Part shown: one piece after another, positions 8,776 through 17,155 of the stretch
Layout: each line of letters begins with the position of its first letter
Position numbering within the stretch: the stretch's first letter is position 1
Origin: Actinomadura sp. J1-007
GTDB taxonomy: Bacteria; Actinomycetota; Actinomycetes; Streptosporangiales; Streptosporangiaceae
Assembly (NCBI RefSeq): GCF_009793335.1
Contig: NZ_WING01000001.1
Span: 2,976,001-3,040,000 of the forward strand
DNA length: 64,000 bases
Reading direction: 5' to 3'
Program-made: the position numbers and the translations under genes
Notes under the pieces: model-generated
Database searches by the model: none
Seen by the model: only the letters and a program-made list of their open reading frames with translations
Told to the model about the DNA's origin: nothing

Positions 8776-9214
8776 TCAGCTCGGTGGTGAGGGTGTTTGG
8801 GCTGGGGCGATTGGTGGGATTTCCAGGTCGGTTAGTAGGGCGCGGATTTGGTTTTCTATTTCGTTGCGGATTGGGCGGATGGCTGCGAGGTTCTTTCCGG
8901 CGGGGTCGGGGAGTGACCAGTCGAGGTAGCGCTTGCCTGGGAAGACGGGGCAAGTGTCGCCGCAGCCCATGGTGATGACCACGTCCGAGGTCTGGACGGC
9001 TTCGGTGGTCAGGATCTTCGGGGTCTCGGTGGAGATGTCGATGCCGGACTCGGCCATCGCTTCCACCACGGCCGGGTTCACCTGGTCGGCGGGGATGATC
9101 CGGCGGAGCGTACGTCGACGGCGCCGCCGGACAGGTGGGTGAGGAAGGCGGCCGCCATCTGGGATCGGCCCGCGTTGTGCACGCAGACGAACAGGACGCT
9201 GGGTCTATCCGGCA
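8776..9214 (-). pseudogene. arsC: Arsenate reductase ArsC (low-molecular-weight phosphatase family), frameshifted
   Basis: Reduces arsenate to arsenite with thiol donors, feeding the ACR3 pump. The N-terminus (starting MPDRPSVLFVCVHNAGRSQM) has the CX5R phosphate loop CVHNAGRS. The second half in another frame has VNPAVVEAMAESGIDIS, a DVVITMGCGDTCPVFPGKRY segment with the paired redox cysteines, and the LDWSLPDPAG aspartate loop. The frames meet at about 9095 (SAGS / IPADQV); restoring one base in GGATCATCCCC rejoins them, so this is a one-base deletion, real or an assembly error. Its ATG overlaps the acr3 stop by ten bases. The C-terminal tail (PPIAPAQTPSPPS) is low complexity. Confidence 0.85.
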
Positions 9215-10293
9215 TGGGCGGGGCTCCGTTCGGGGGTGGTGGAGCGCGTGAAGCGGCGCCGCCAGGACAGCGAGACGTAGACCAGGCTGACCAGGACGGG
9301 GACCTCGATGAGCGGTCCGACGACTCCGGCGAGCGCCTGGCCGGAGGTGGCGCCGAACGTGGCGATGGCCACGGCGATGGCGAGTTCGAAGTTGTTGCCG
9401 GCCGCGGTGAAGGCGAGGGTCGCGGTGCGTTCGTAGGGCAGGCCGATGGCCTTGCCGAGCGCGAACGAGGCGAACCACATGATGGCGAAGTAGGCCAGCA
9501 GCGGCAGGGCGATGCGGGCGACGTCCAACGGCCGGGACGTGATCGTGTCCCCTTGGAGGGCGAACAGGATGACGATGGTGAACAGCAGGCCGTACAGCGC
9601 CCACGGCCCGATCCTGGGCAGGAGTCGTTCCTCGTAGCGCCGGCGGCCGAGCCGTCGTTCGCCGATGCGGCGGGTGAGGTAGCCGGCGGCGAGCGGGACG
9701 CCGAGGAAGACCAGGACGTTGACGGCGATCGTCCAAGGGGAGATGTCGAGGGTTCCGCCGTCGTCCAGGCCGAGCCATCCGGGCAGCAGGTCCAGGTACA
9801 GCCAGCCGAGCAGCGCGAACGCCAGGACCTGGAACAGCGAGTTGAGCGCGACCAGGACGGCGGCGGCCTCCCGGTCGCCGCACGCCAGATCGTTCCAGAT
9901 GATGACCATGGCGATGCAGCGGGCCAGGCCGACGATGATCAGGCCGGTGCGGTACTCGGGCTGGTCGGGCAGCAGCAGCCAGGCCAGGGCGAACATCACC
10001 GCCGGGCCGACGATCCAGTTGGCCGCCAGGGAGGCGGCCATGAGACGCCGGTCGCCGGTGACGGCGTCGAGGCGGTCGTAGCGGACCTTGGCCAGCACCG
10101 GGTACATCATCACCAGCAGTCCCGCCGCGATCGGCAGCGAGATCCCGCCGGCCTGCACCGCCGCGAGGGCCTGCCCCAGGCCGGGGACCAGGCGGCCGAG
10201 GCCGAGCCCGGCCGCCATCGCCACCAGGATCCACACCGCCAGGTACCGGTCGGTGAACGAGAGCCGGGCGGCCGGGGCGGCGGTCACGAACAC
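9205..10293 (-). CDS. acr3: Arsenite efflux transporter, ACR3 family
   Basis: A 362-residue membrane protein with about ten helices, normal for the ACR3 branch of the BART superfamily. It exports arsenite using the membrane potential. Visible hallmarks: the cytoplasmic-side cysteine motif GLARCIAMVIIW in helix 4, the conserved LNSLFQVLAFALLGW, and the AAGNNFELAIAVAIATFG helix-9 signature. It starts with GTG at 10293, overlapping the arsR stop by ten bases, and its end overlaps the arsC start. The three genes therefore form a translationally coupled arsR-acr3-arsC operon. Control is through the ArsR operator at 10687-10735. Confidence 0.95.
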   Translation of the reverse strand: MFVTAAPAARLSFTDRYLAVWILVAMAAGLGLGRLVPGLGQALAAVQAGGISLPIAAGLLVMMYPVLAKVRYDRLDAVTGDRRLMAASLAANWIVGPAVMFALAWLLLPDQPEYRTGLIIVGLARCIAMVIIWNDLACGDREAAAVLVALNSLFQVLAFALLGWLYLDLLPGWLGLDDGGTLDISPWTIAVNVLVFLGVPLAAGYLTRRIGERRLGRRRYEERLLPRIGPWALYGLLFTIVILFALQGDTITSRPLDVARIALPLLAYFAIMWFASFALGKAIGLPYERTATLAFTAAGNNFELAIAVAIATFGATSGQALAGVVGPLIEVPVLVSLVYVSLSWRRRFTRSTTPERSPAHAG

Positions 10294-10678
10294 GCTCCCG
10301 GTGTCCGCGCGAGGGGCTGCCCCGCGGGACGGGCCAGGATGTCGGCCAGCCGGTCGGTGGTCTCGGGGACTAGGCGGTAGTACACCCAGGTGCCGCGGCG
10401 CTGCCCTCGATCAGCCCGGCCTCGCGCAGCAGCTTCAGGTGGTGGGAGATCGTCGGCTGCGACAGTTCGAACTCCGGCGTCAGGTCGCACACGCACACCT
10501 CGCCGCCCGCGCGGGAGGCGATCATCGACAGCAGTTGGAGCCGTACCGGGTCGCCCAGCGCCTTGAACACCCGCGCCAGTTCGGCGGCCTGGTCGGAGGC
10601 CAGCGGGGTGGTCAGCAGGCCGGGGCAGCACCCGTCCACGCCATCCTGGCCGAGGACCCGGAGCTCTTGTTTCGACAT
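10284..10678 (-). pseudogene. arsR: ArsR-family arsenite-responsive repressor, frameshifted
   Basis: A winged-helix repressor of about 130 residues. Seen: GCCPGLLTTPL near the N-terminus (a cysteine pair possibly binding As(III)), FKALGDPVRLQLLSMIASR, the metal-site ELCVCDL-type segment as GEVCVCDLTPEF, and recognition helix LSQPTISHHLKLLREAGLI. The frame breaks at about 10398 in the wing: EG then QRRGTWVYYRLVPETTDR continues in another frame to the stop at 10284. One missing C in GGCAGCGCC accounts for it. If real, the repressor has lost its wing and the operon would be constitutive; equally it may be an assembly error like many others in this window. Confidence 0.85.
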
Positions 10679-10686
10679 GCTTCTAT

Positions 10687-10735
10687 ATTGACGTTCCTCG
10701 ATTCAGCATGCAACTCTGGATAGAGAAACATCAAT
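10687..10735. promoter_or_regulatory. ArsR operator in the divergent arsR/arsI promoter region
   Basis: Imperfect inverted repeat attgacgttcctcgat (10687-10702) and atagagaaacatcaat (10720-10735), 13 of 16 positions symmetric. It sits in the 78-bp gap between the divergent arsR and arsI starts. This AT-rich dyad has the usual form of ArsR/SmtB operators and would control both transcription units. Confidence 0.7.
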
Positions 10736-10756
10736 ACAACCCGGTGGGAGACTTCC

Positions 10757-11242
10757 ATGTCCCGTGTCCAGCTCGCGCTCCGCGTCGCCGATCTTGAGGG
10801 GTCGATCGCGTTCTACTCCAAGCTGTTCGGCGTCGAGCCCGCCAAGGTCAGGCCCGGCTACGCCAACTACGCGATCGCCGAGCCCGCGCTCAAGCTCGTC
10901 CTGATCGAAGGCTCCGAGGGCGAGCCGACCCGCCTGGACCACCTCGGCGTCGAGGTGGCCACCACCGAAGAGGTCGCCGCCGCCACTCTCCGCCTGGCCG
11001 AGGCGGGCCTGGCCACGTTCGAGGAGAACGACACGTCCTGCTGCTACGCCTTGCAGGACAAGGTGTGGGTCACCGCGCCCGGCGCCGAACCGTGGGAGGT
11101 CTACACGGTCAAGGACGACGCCGACACCCTTGGCAAGAGCGCCGACGACGCCCGCGACGCCTGCCGCATCACCGACCCGGCCGCCGCGGCCAAGTCCGGT
11201 GATGCCGGGGCCGAGACCGGATGCGTGTGCGGTCCGAACTGA
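10757..11242 (+). CDS. arsI: ArsI/CadI-family glyoxalase-fold metalloenzyme (organoarsenical lyase or cadmium-induced protein)
   Basis: A 161-residue vicinal-oxygen-chelate protein. It begins MSRVQLALRVADLEGSIAFY with LFGVEPAKVRPGYANYAIAEP, typical of ArsI/CadI. TRLDHLGVEV supplies a metal histidine, and NDTSCCYALQDKVWVTAPG holds the adjacent cysteines that bind trivalent arsenicals in ArsI. EPWEVYTVK supplies the last glutamate ligand. The C-terminus ends with a second cysteine cluster (TGCVCGPN). ArsI cleaves the C-As bond of methyl- or aryl-arsenites; the CadI relatives are metal-induced. The location next to arsR and acr3 favours an arsenic role. The ATG at 10757 has a GGGAG ribosome-binding site. 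Confidence 0.88.
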   Translation: MSRVQLALRVADLEGSIAFYSKLFGVEPAKVRPGYANYAIAEPALKLVLIEGSEGEPTRLDHLGVEVATTEEVAAATLRLAEAGLATFEENDTSCCYALQDKVWVTAPGAEPWEVYTVKDDADTLGKSADDARDACRITDPAAAAKSGDAGAETGCVCGPN

Positions 11243-11256
11243 CCGTCGCCTAGGCG

Positions 11257-11306
11257 GAACGGGTCCGGTGAACGGGTTCGGTGAACGGGCCCGGTGAACG
11301 GGTGCG
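11257..11306. repeat. 13-bp tandem repeat, about 3.8 copies
   Basis: Units gaacgggtccggt, gaacgggttcggt, gaacgggcccggt and a partial gaacgggtgcg run head to tail just after the arsI stop. Substitutions are confined to two positions of the unit. No coding role. Confidence 0.8.
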
Positions 11307-11646
11307 CGACCTGCCTCGCGCCCGGCGCTCGGGGGCGTCGATGCTTCGCCGTCGTCCGGCCGACCGGCACGCAGATCCCCGTCGTCGTGCTGGAACGTGT
11401 CGATGGCGACGTCTCCGTCCAGCCGCTCCCTGAGAAATGGCCTGCACAAGTAGTTGGCCACGTTAGGCGTTGATCTGCTTGGCACTCGACCACGCTCGGC
11501 GGAGCGTCCTACGCCGATTGGACGGATAGCTCGCTCGCTCTTGCGCGGCGCGTACCGCTGATGCGTCACGTCCAACTCTTGGCGGCCGCCGCGACGCGTC
11601 CGCCCGTCCGCCCGTCCGCCGGACGGCATGACTGGGCAGGCAGTTT

Positions 11647-11692
11647 GTAGCGTTCGCTGCGACGCATGGCGTTGGTCTGTAGCGAACGCTAC
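11647..11692. promoter_or_regulatory. Pair of TetR-like operator boxes with no adjacent regulator
   Basis: gtagcgttcgctgc (11647-11660) and gtagcgaacgctac (11679-11692) are each palindromic or nearly so, and also complement each other as a larger inverted repeat. The gtagcg-nn-cgctac form is common for TetR-family operators. No TetR gene and no clear target start next to them, so they may be relics of a lost regulator/exporter pair. Confidence 0.5.
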
Positions 11693-12442
11693 GGTCGTGG
11701 CCGTGGACGAGCCTCCCGTCACTCGTACCGATAGCGGCACCAATCCTCCGCACCGTCCCTGCCCCATCGACGCCCGCGTTGTGGCCGTTCGCGGCTTGCG
11801 CTGCGGGGACGCGCTTTCTGAACGGCAGTGGTGCAGCCAGGTCGGGCTGCGGGCGGACGGCCACGAGAGTGCGGGCGCGTGGACCGCGGACCGGCCTGGG
11901 GCGGCCCGGACGGCGGTGCCGTGGACAGGGCGGCCGTCACCCGGTTGGCCCGCAGGCCGGACGTGCTGGCCGAACCGGCTAAGGCCAACGCCGTCCGGTT
12001 TCGGGTTGATGCCATGGGCGACGTCCCTGATGCCCTCACGCTCCGGACGCCTCGAATGACCTCGATGCCGCGTTCGCTGGCGACGTCGAGCCGTGCCCGG
12101 GGTTCGTCGGCGGTCTGGGCGTCGGCGCGGCGGGCCGTTCTCCGTGCCGATCGCGGCTGGTCGGCCGGTTGCGCACCGTGTCGCGGGGTGACGTCGGGCA
12201 CGCCTGGGTCGTTCCTCGGGACGCCATCGAGTGCGCCCGAGACGGTCGCGCCGATCTTGACGGGGTGCTCGTTGCTCACTTTGGTGTGGAGTTGGACGGG
12301 TGTGGCTGAGCTGGCTTTGGGCGGGCTGGAGGTCCGGGGCGGCCGTGTCGCCGAACGTGACGCTGTGGTGTGCGAGGCGGTGGCTGGGGACGTTGGGCGC
12401 GGAAGCAACGGACGCAGCGGCGGGCAGTGAGCGAGGGGGCAG

Positions 12443-13768
12443 ATGAGGACAGGGCAGGAGTTGGCGGGCCGGTATCGGCTTGAGCAGCCGTTGGGGCGCG
12501 GTGGGATGGGCGAGGTGTGGCAGGCGCTGGATCTGCGGCTGGATCGCCGGGTCGCGCTGAAGGCGCTGCTGGGCGACTGGGCCTGGACCGGTGAACAGAT
12601 GGATCAGGCGCTGGCCCGGTTCCGTCGCGAGGGCAGGTCCGCCGCGCGTCTCAAGCATCCTCAGATCGCGACCGTCCACGACACCGGCACCCACGATGGA
12701 CGGCCGTTCCTGGTGCTGGAACTGCTCGCGGGCCCTGACCTGGCCACACTGCTGGACGATCATCCGGGCGGGCTGCCGATCGGGATGGCGCTGGATCACG
12801 CCGCGAAGGCCGCCGAGGGGTTGGCGGCCGCGCATGACGCGGGAGTGATCCACCGCGACGTCAAGCCGTCCAATCTGATCCTCGACGGCGACGGTGTGTT
12901 GAAGGTCTGCGATTTCGGGATCGCACGGCTGGCGGGCGCCACCGCCGGCCTGACGGCGACCGGCGCCGGCTTCGGCACCGTGGCCTACATGCCGCCCGAG
13001 CAACTGCTCGGCGAGCCCGTCACCGGCGCCGCGGACGTCTACGCGCTCGGCGCCACGCTGTTCCACCTGCTCACCGGCCGGGTGCTGTTCCCTGCCGAGG
13101 ATCTGCGCGCCGTGATGGGCCAAATCTTGCACAAGGCACCTCCGCCGCCCAGCAGCCTGCGGCCCGGCATCTCCCAGGCGCTCGACGACTACGTGCTCAG
13201 TCTCCTGGCCAAGGATCCGCTCGACAGACCGCCCGCCGCCGCCGTCCCCGCCGCGCTCCGCGACCTGGCCGCCCGCCTGGACGCCGGGCGCCCCGGGCCC
13301 GTTCACTATGACGACGAACGGGTCCGCTTCATCATCGAGGTGAACACCGCGAGCAACAGCGCCATCGAGTTCCTCATCGAACACGAGATACCCGACCATG
13401 TCCGCGACCTGTTCGACCGCGTGGAGCGCTACGGGCCGGCGGCGTGGAGCCGGGTCGTGTTCGTGCTCGTCGAGTACATCGCCATCGCCGGAAGGCTCGG
13501 GACCGGCGCCGACAGAGCCGAGGACTACCTGGGCGGCCTGTCCAAGACCGCCCTGGAGGACCGCCAGCGGGAGATGCACCATGTGATCGCCGACTGGATC
13601 CGGGACGGCCGGGACGGGGTGGTCGACGCCCTGGCCCGCATGGAGCCCGACACCGGCGTTGAGGCGGCCCAGCGCCTGTTCTGCGTGGCGGCCGAAGGCG
13701 CCGGATTCCCGCGAACCCGCATCGAAGCGCTCATGGACTCGTTGGAAAGCGGCAACCGGAACGAGTGA
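12443..13768 (+). CDS. Soluble Ser/Thr protein kinase (PASTA-less, cytoplasmic)
   Basis: A 441-residue Hanks-type kinase. The kinase domain spans roughly residues 10-275, with glycine loop LGRGGMGEVW, the ATP lysine in RRVALKAL (K40), catalytic loop IHRDVKPSNLIL (about 137-148), DFGIAR and the APE-equivalent YMPPEQLLG. All catalytic residues are present. The C-terminal 165 residues have no transmembrane segment or known sensor. They read as a helical domain (EVNTASNSAIEFLIEHEIPD, then WSRVVFVLVEYIAIAGRLG), probably for effector binding or dimerisation. GAGGGGGC precedes the ATG. The profilin-like gene lies 308 bp downstream on the same strand and could be a substrate or partner; that is inference. 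Confidence 0.92.
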   Translation: MRTGQELAGRYRLEQPLGRGGMGEVWQALDLRLDRRVALKALLGDWAWTGEQMDQALARFRREGRSAARLKHPQIATVHDTGTHDGRPFLVLELLAGPDLATLLDDHPGGLPIGMALDHAAKAAEGLAAAHDAGVIHRDVKPSNLILDGDGVLKVCDFGIARLAGATAGLTATGAGFGTVAYMPPEQLLGEPVTGAADVYALGATLFHLLTGRVLFPAEDLRAVMGQILHKAPPPPSSLRPGISQALDDYVLSLLAKDPLDRPPAAAVPAALRDLAARLDAGRPGPVHYDDERVRFIIEVNTASNSAIEFLIEHEIPDHVRDLFDRVERYGPAAWSRVVFVLVEYIAIAGRLGTGADRAEDYLGGLSKTALEDRQREMHHVIADWIRDGRDGVVDALARMEPDTGVEAAQRLFCVAAEGAGFPRTRIEALMDSLESGNRNE

Positions 13769-14075
13769 CAAGCCATCGATCTCCGACGGGGTAGTGGCGC
13801 CCCGTGCGCCTTGGGCTCCTGACACGCGACTCAACTTTTTGTCCAGATGCTGATTGTGTGGCCAGAGAGCCCTTCTATGGGGTCCTTGAACGCTCTTGGC
13901 GTGCTTTGTCGCCCGCGTTTGGATCTAGGGGTGTGTGGCTTGGTGGGGCGCGTCGTTCCAGACGGCCCCTTGATGGCCCGGCGCCCAGTCCGCCGGGTAA
14001 CCGGCCATGACCGACCCCGATGAGGCCGCCGGAATCCCAGAGCGTTCGCGCGCGTACGTCAGAAAGGGCAGCGAC

Positions 14076-14465
14076 ATGGCAGAGAACGTCTGGCAATCAC
14101 TGGTGGACGGCAAGTTGCTGGGCAGTGGCAAGGTCAGCCGCGCAGCGATCCTCGGGCAGCAAGGAGGTGTCCTGGCCACCAGCGAGGGATTCGCTCTCTC
14201 CGCCCAAGAGCAGCAGGCCATCATCGAGGCGTTCCGCGATCCGGCCGCGGTACTGGCGACCGGTCTGCGCCTGGCGGGCATCAAATACTTCGCCTGGAGC
14301 GCAGATCCCGGCATCATCATCGTCAGGAAACAAGCTGACGGAGCCATCCTCGTCAAGACCAGGCAGACCGTCCTCGTCGCGGTCTACCAGGCGCCCACCA
14401 TGGCGCAAGAGGCCATGCCCGTGGTCGAAAGCCTCGCCGACGAACTCGTCAACGCCGGCGACTGA
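14076..14465 (+). CDS. Bacterial profilin homologue
   Basis: A 129-residue protein that reads as a profilin from end to end. The N-terminus ENVWQSLVDGKLLG matches the eukaryotic profilin signature (W-Q-x-[YL]-V-D at the start, which helps form the poly-proline site). AAILGQQGGVLATSEGFALS matches the A-I-x-G-x-D/Q-G-x-V-W-A core with its following S-x-x-F. LATGLRLAGIKYFAWSADPG corresponds to the G-L-x-x-G-G-x-K-Y segment of the actin-binding face. GAILVKTRQTVLVAVYQAP corresponds to I-x-I-K-K-T-x-x-x-L-V-x-x-Y, and VVESLADELVNAGD is the C-terminal helix. Length is that of small profilins. I chose the ATG at 14076 for its AAAGGG ribosome-binding site and the family start; an upstream frame opens at 14007. 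No actin-like gene is in the window. Confidence 0.85.
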   Translation: MAENVWQSLVDGKLLGSGKVSRAAILGQQGGVLATSEGFALSAQEQQAIIEAFRDPAAVLATGLRLAGIKYFAWSADPGIIIVRKQADGAILVKTRQTVLVAVYQAPTMAQEAMPVVESLADELVNAGD

Positions 14466-14575
14466 GTCGTCCGTACACGACAGCCGTTCGCGCCTCAGCT
14501 CCTGTGGATGACGGGTCGCTGCGCGGTGTTGCGGCCAACGGGCAGCCGCCAATGTCGCAGCGTCATTGACCGCGG

Positions 14576-14612
14576 GGTGTTGGGGGCGGGGGCGGGGGGC
14601 GGGGTGGCGATC
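14576..14612 (+). other. G-run tract, possible G-quadruplex
   Basis: Five runs of four to six G within 37 bases (14575-14611 region), between the profilin gene and the convergent exporter gene. The spacing fits a quadruplex-forming sequence; it may act as a transcription end for either gene. Compositional evidence only. Confidence 0.35.
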
Positions 14613-14662
14613 GCGGGTATCTCGTGGCGTTTGTTGGGCGGCTTTCGCTTGGGTGAGGTGGG

Positions 14663-16097
14663 TCAGGGACGAGGGTGTTTCGGGGGGTTGGGGGTTGTCA
14701 GCCATAGGGCGGTGAAGGCGGCGCAGGCCAAGGTGATGGCGCCGGCCGTCAGGAAGGCGGTGCCCAGGCCCGCCTCGAACGACGCGCCGCCGGATTGGCG
14801 GGTGCGGACGACGGCTCCGAGCACCGCTACGCCGAGCACCGCGCCGATCTGCCGGGTGGTGCTGCTGACGCCGGACGCGAGGCCGCCCTCCTGCGGGCTG
14901 ACCGATGCGATGGCGGCACCGGTCAGCGGGGACATGGTCAGGCCGAAACCGATGCCGACGATCGCCAGCCGCCACCACACGTTCCCGTAGCCGGTGTGCT
15001 CGTGGACCAGGCCCAGCGCGAGCAGGCCGAGGCCGGCCAGCGCCAGGCCAGTGGTGACCACGGTTCGGAAGCCGTACCGCGCGGCGAACCGGCCCGCGAA
15101 CGGGCTGACGACCACCATGGCGAGGGTGGTGGGGAGGGTCTGGAGGCCGGCGCGCAGGATCGAGCTGTGCTGGACGTACACGAAGAACTGGGAGAAGAAG
15201 AAGGCCGAGCCCATGAGCGCGAAACCCACCACGACCATGGCCGTGTTGGACACCGTGAACAGCCGCTGCCGGAACAGCCGCAGCGGGAGCATCGGCTTCG
15301 AGCCGCGTCCTTCGACGGTGGCGAAGGCGGCGAGGGCCACCAGCGCGGCGGCGAAGCTGCCCAGGATCAGCGGTGAGGTCCAGCCCCGGGAGCCGCCCTC
15401 GATCAGCCCGTAGGTCAACGTCCCCACTCCGAGGATGGACAGGACGGTCCCGGGGATGTCGATCGCCGGTGCGTTCGGGTTGCGCGACTCGCCCAGGACG
15501 CGCAGACCGGCCAGCAGGAGGATCGCGCCGATGGGCACGTTCACCAGGAAGATGGCGGGCCAGCCGAAGGCGTCCACCAGGATGCCGCCGGCCACCGGTC
15601 CGGCGGCCAGGCCGATCCCGCTGAATCCGGCCCACAGCCCGATCGCCTTGACCCGTTCCTGGGGGACGGGGTACGCGGCGGCGAGCAGGGCCAGCGAGGC
15701 GGGGCTCAGGGCCGCGGCGCCGACGCCCTGCACGACCCGTCCGGTGACCAGCCAGCCGACCGAGGGCGCGACCGAGCACAGTACGGACGCGGCGGTGAAC
15801 ACGACGACGCCGGCCAGGAACACCCGCTTGCGGCCGAAACGGTCGGCGAAGACGCCGCCGGACAGCAGCAGCATGGCGACCAGCAGCACGTAGGCGTCGA
15901 CGATCCATTGCAGACCGTTCAGCCCGGTGTCCAACCGCGACTGCATGTCGGGCAGCGCCGCGCCGACGATGGTGCTGTCGAGCAGCACCATGAACTGTCC
16001 CAGGCAGGCCACCGCGAGCAGCGCCGCCCGGCTCGATCGAAAGCCCGCGCCCGCGGGCGTCCGAGCCTGCGTCACGTCCTGGTGTGCGGTCAACACC
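14663..16097 (-). CDS. DHA2-family MFS multidrug exporter (EmrB/QacA type)
   Basis: A 14-helix drug:proton antiporter of about 477 residues. Visible motifs: QFMVLLDSTIVGAALPDMQ in helix 1 (the DHA2 L-D-x-T-I-V-N-x-A-L-P signature), GVFADRFGRKRVFLAG (motif A), GRVVQGVGAAALSPASLAL (motif B) and SGIGLAAGPVAGGILVDAFG (motif C, antiporter). The start is set at GTG 16097 because AGGAGAGGGG precedes it at the right distance; a longer frame to 16384 overlaps the divergent regulator and is rejected. The divergent ArsR-type gene at 16176 and the dyad between them indicate local repression, presumably relieved by a transported compound. Confidence 0.92.
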
Positions 16098-16129
16098 GTC
16101 CCCTCTCCTGATGCGGATGCCGTGAGGAC

Positions 16130-16156
16130 GATACTTCGATAATACCGAAGTGTCGA
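16130..16156. promoter_or_regulatory. Operator dyad between exporter and HTH regulator
   Basis: Inverted repeat cgatacttcg (16130-16139) and cgaagtgtcg (16147-16156), one mismatch, seven-base spacer, in the 78-bp divergent intergenic region. It overlaps both likely promoters and suits a dimeric winged-helix repressor. Confidence 0.65.
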
Positions 16157-16175
16157 ACGATGGTATCGTCGAAGC

Positions 16176-16511
16176 ATGCGACCGCTACCCGAGCCCGCGC
16201 GCGAGTCGCTGACCCTCGCGCCGGTGCTGCACGCGCTCGGCGATCCGGTGCGTCTGGAGCTGGTACGGCGGGCCTGGGGCGAGCCCGAATCGACCTGTTC
16301 CGCGCTCGCCGACGGCCTGAAGGTGCCGATGTCGACGCTGACCAACCACTGGCGGATCCTGCGCGAGGCCGGGCTGATCAGCATGTCCGTCGACGGCCGG
16401 CACCGGCGGGTCCGGCCGCGCGCCGACGATCTGGACGATCGCTTCCCGGGCCTGCTCGATCCGATCCTGCGCCTCGGCGCCGCCGAGGCGCCCGACAGCG
16501 GCCTGCTGTAG
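16176..16511 (+). CDS. ArsR-type winged-helix transcription regulator
   Basis: A 111-residue DNA-binding protein. LAPVLHALGDPVRLELVRRA is the conserved first helix pair. TCSALADGLKVPMSTLTNHW contains the recognition helix, followed by RILREAGLISMSVDGRHRRV (wing). There is no metal-binding cysteine motif, so it belongs to the non-metal ArsR/HTH_20 group often paired with exporters. It is divergent from the DHA2 exporter and most likely represses it and itself through the dyad at 16130-16156. Confidence 0.88.
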   Translation: MRPLPEPARESLTLAPVLHALGDPVRLELVRRAWGEPESTCSALADGLKVPMSTLTNHWRILREAGLISMSVDGRHRRVRPRADDLDDRFPGLLDPILRLGAAEAPDSGLL

Positions 16512-16699
16512 GTGTGGGCGATGAGTGCGGCGACCGCCTTGTCCTGGGCGTCCTGCCGGGCATCGCCGGATGTTCGTCGGGACGGCGAACGGCGCGGCGG
16601 GCGGGGGCTGTGGCGGCGGCCTCGGAGGTGAGGCCGGCATGGTCCCGTCGTGCGTCCAGACCCGCGCCTCGGCCTGCCTCCGCGAGGAGCGCCAGGGGG

Positions 16700-17026
16700 T
16701 CAGGCCGGGGTGGGGTGGTCGGGTTTGAGGAGGTCGAGCATGGGGCGGCGGGCTTCGGGGCCGTAGGCGACGCTGCCGACGGGGACGGCGTGGTCGATCG
16801 CCTCGCTGATCTTCGCGATCCACAGCGGGCCGAAGCCGCCGCACAGCTCGATCATCTGGACTCCGTCCGCGACCAGGTCGCGGGCCAGGGCGATCGAACG
16901 GTCCTTGGCGTCGAAGTCCATGCCGATGGCGGTGAACTCGCAGTCCGCGACCTTGACGGTGCTGGTGCTGTTGTCGGGAGTGAAGCCGGGCGACAGGTAC
17001 AGGTAGGCCCATTTGTGCAATGCCAT
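16700..17026 (-). CDS. DUF6506 family protein
   Basis: A 108-residue soluble protein starting MALHKWAYLYLSPGFTPDN with the internal block ALARDLVADGVQMIELCGGF and GSVAYGPEARRPM. These match a small conserved actinobacterial family annotated only as DUF6506, sometimes next to LLM or flavin enzymes. The alternating strand/helix pattern and GVQMIELCGGFGP suggest a TIM-barrel-like half or a small alpha/beta sandwich. The ATG at 17026 has GGGGA upstream; a longer open frame beyond it has no support. Function unknown. Confidence 0.75.
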   Translation of the reverse strand: MALHKWAYLYLSPGFTPDNSTSTVKVADCEFTAIGMDFDAKDRSIALARDLVADGVQMIELCGGFGPLWIAKISEAIDHAVPVGSVAYGPEARRPMLDLLKPDHPTPA

Positions 17027-17155
17027 CGCTGCGTCCCCTTCGGATGATTTCGGTGTTTGTCCCGTCACCCACAGTAGGAGGTGGGTGGTTGGGGACCCCT
17101 CCCGGGTGACGGCTGGGAACATCGGTCCGGGGGTTCGGGCGGCAGGAGGAGAGCG

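Larger units (their letters stand above)
11243..12442. other. 1.2-kb gene-poor stretch
   Basis: No convincing gene on either strand. The long open frames here are shadow-like, rich in Arg, Pro, Ala and Ser, without family motifs. Recognisable content is limited to the 13-bp tandem repeat, a run of cgtccgcc repeats near 11605-11630 and the pair of palindromic operator-like boxes at 11647-11692. The right end presumably carries the promoter of the kinase gene at 12443. Confidence 0.5.

Noticed and set aside
10703..13834. 1043-residue minus-strand open frame
   Set aside because: It is the antisense shadow of the arsI gene, the gene-poor stretch and the Ser/Thr kinase; no family motif in that frame.
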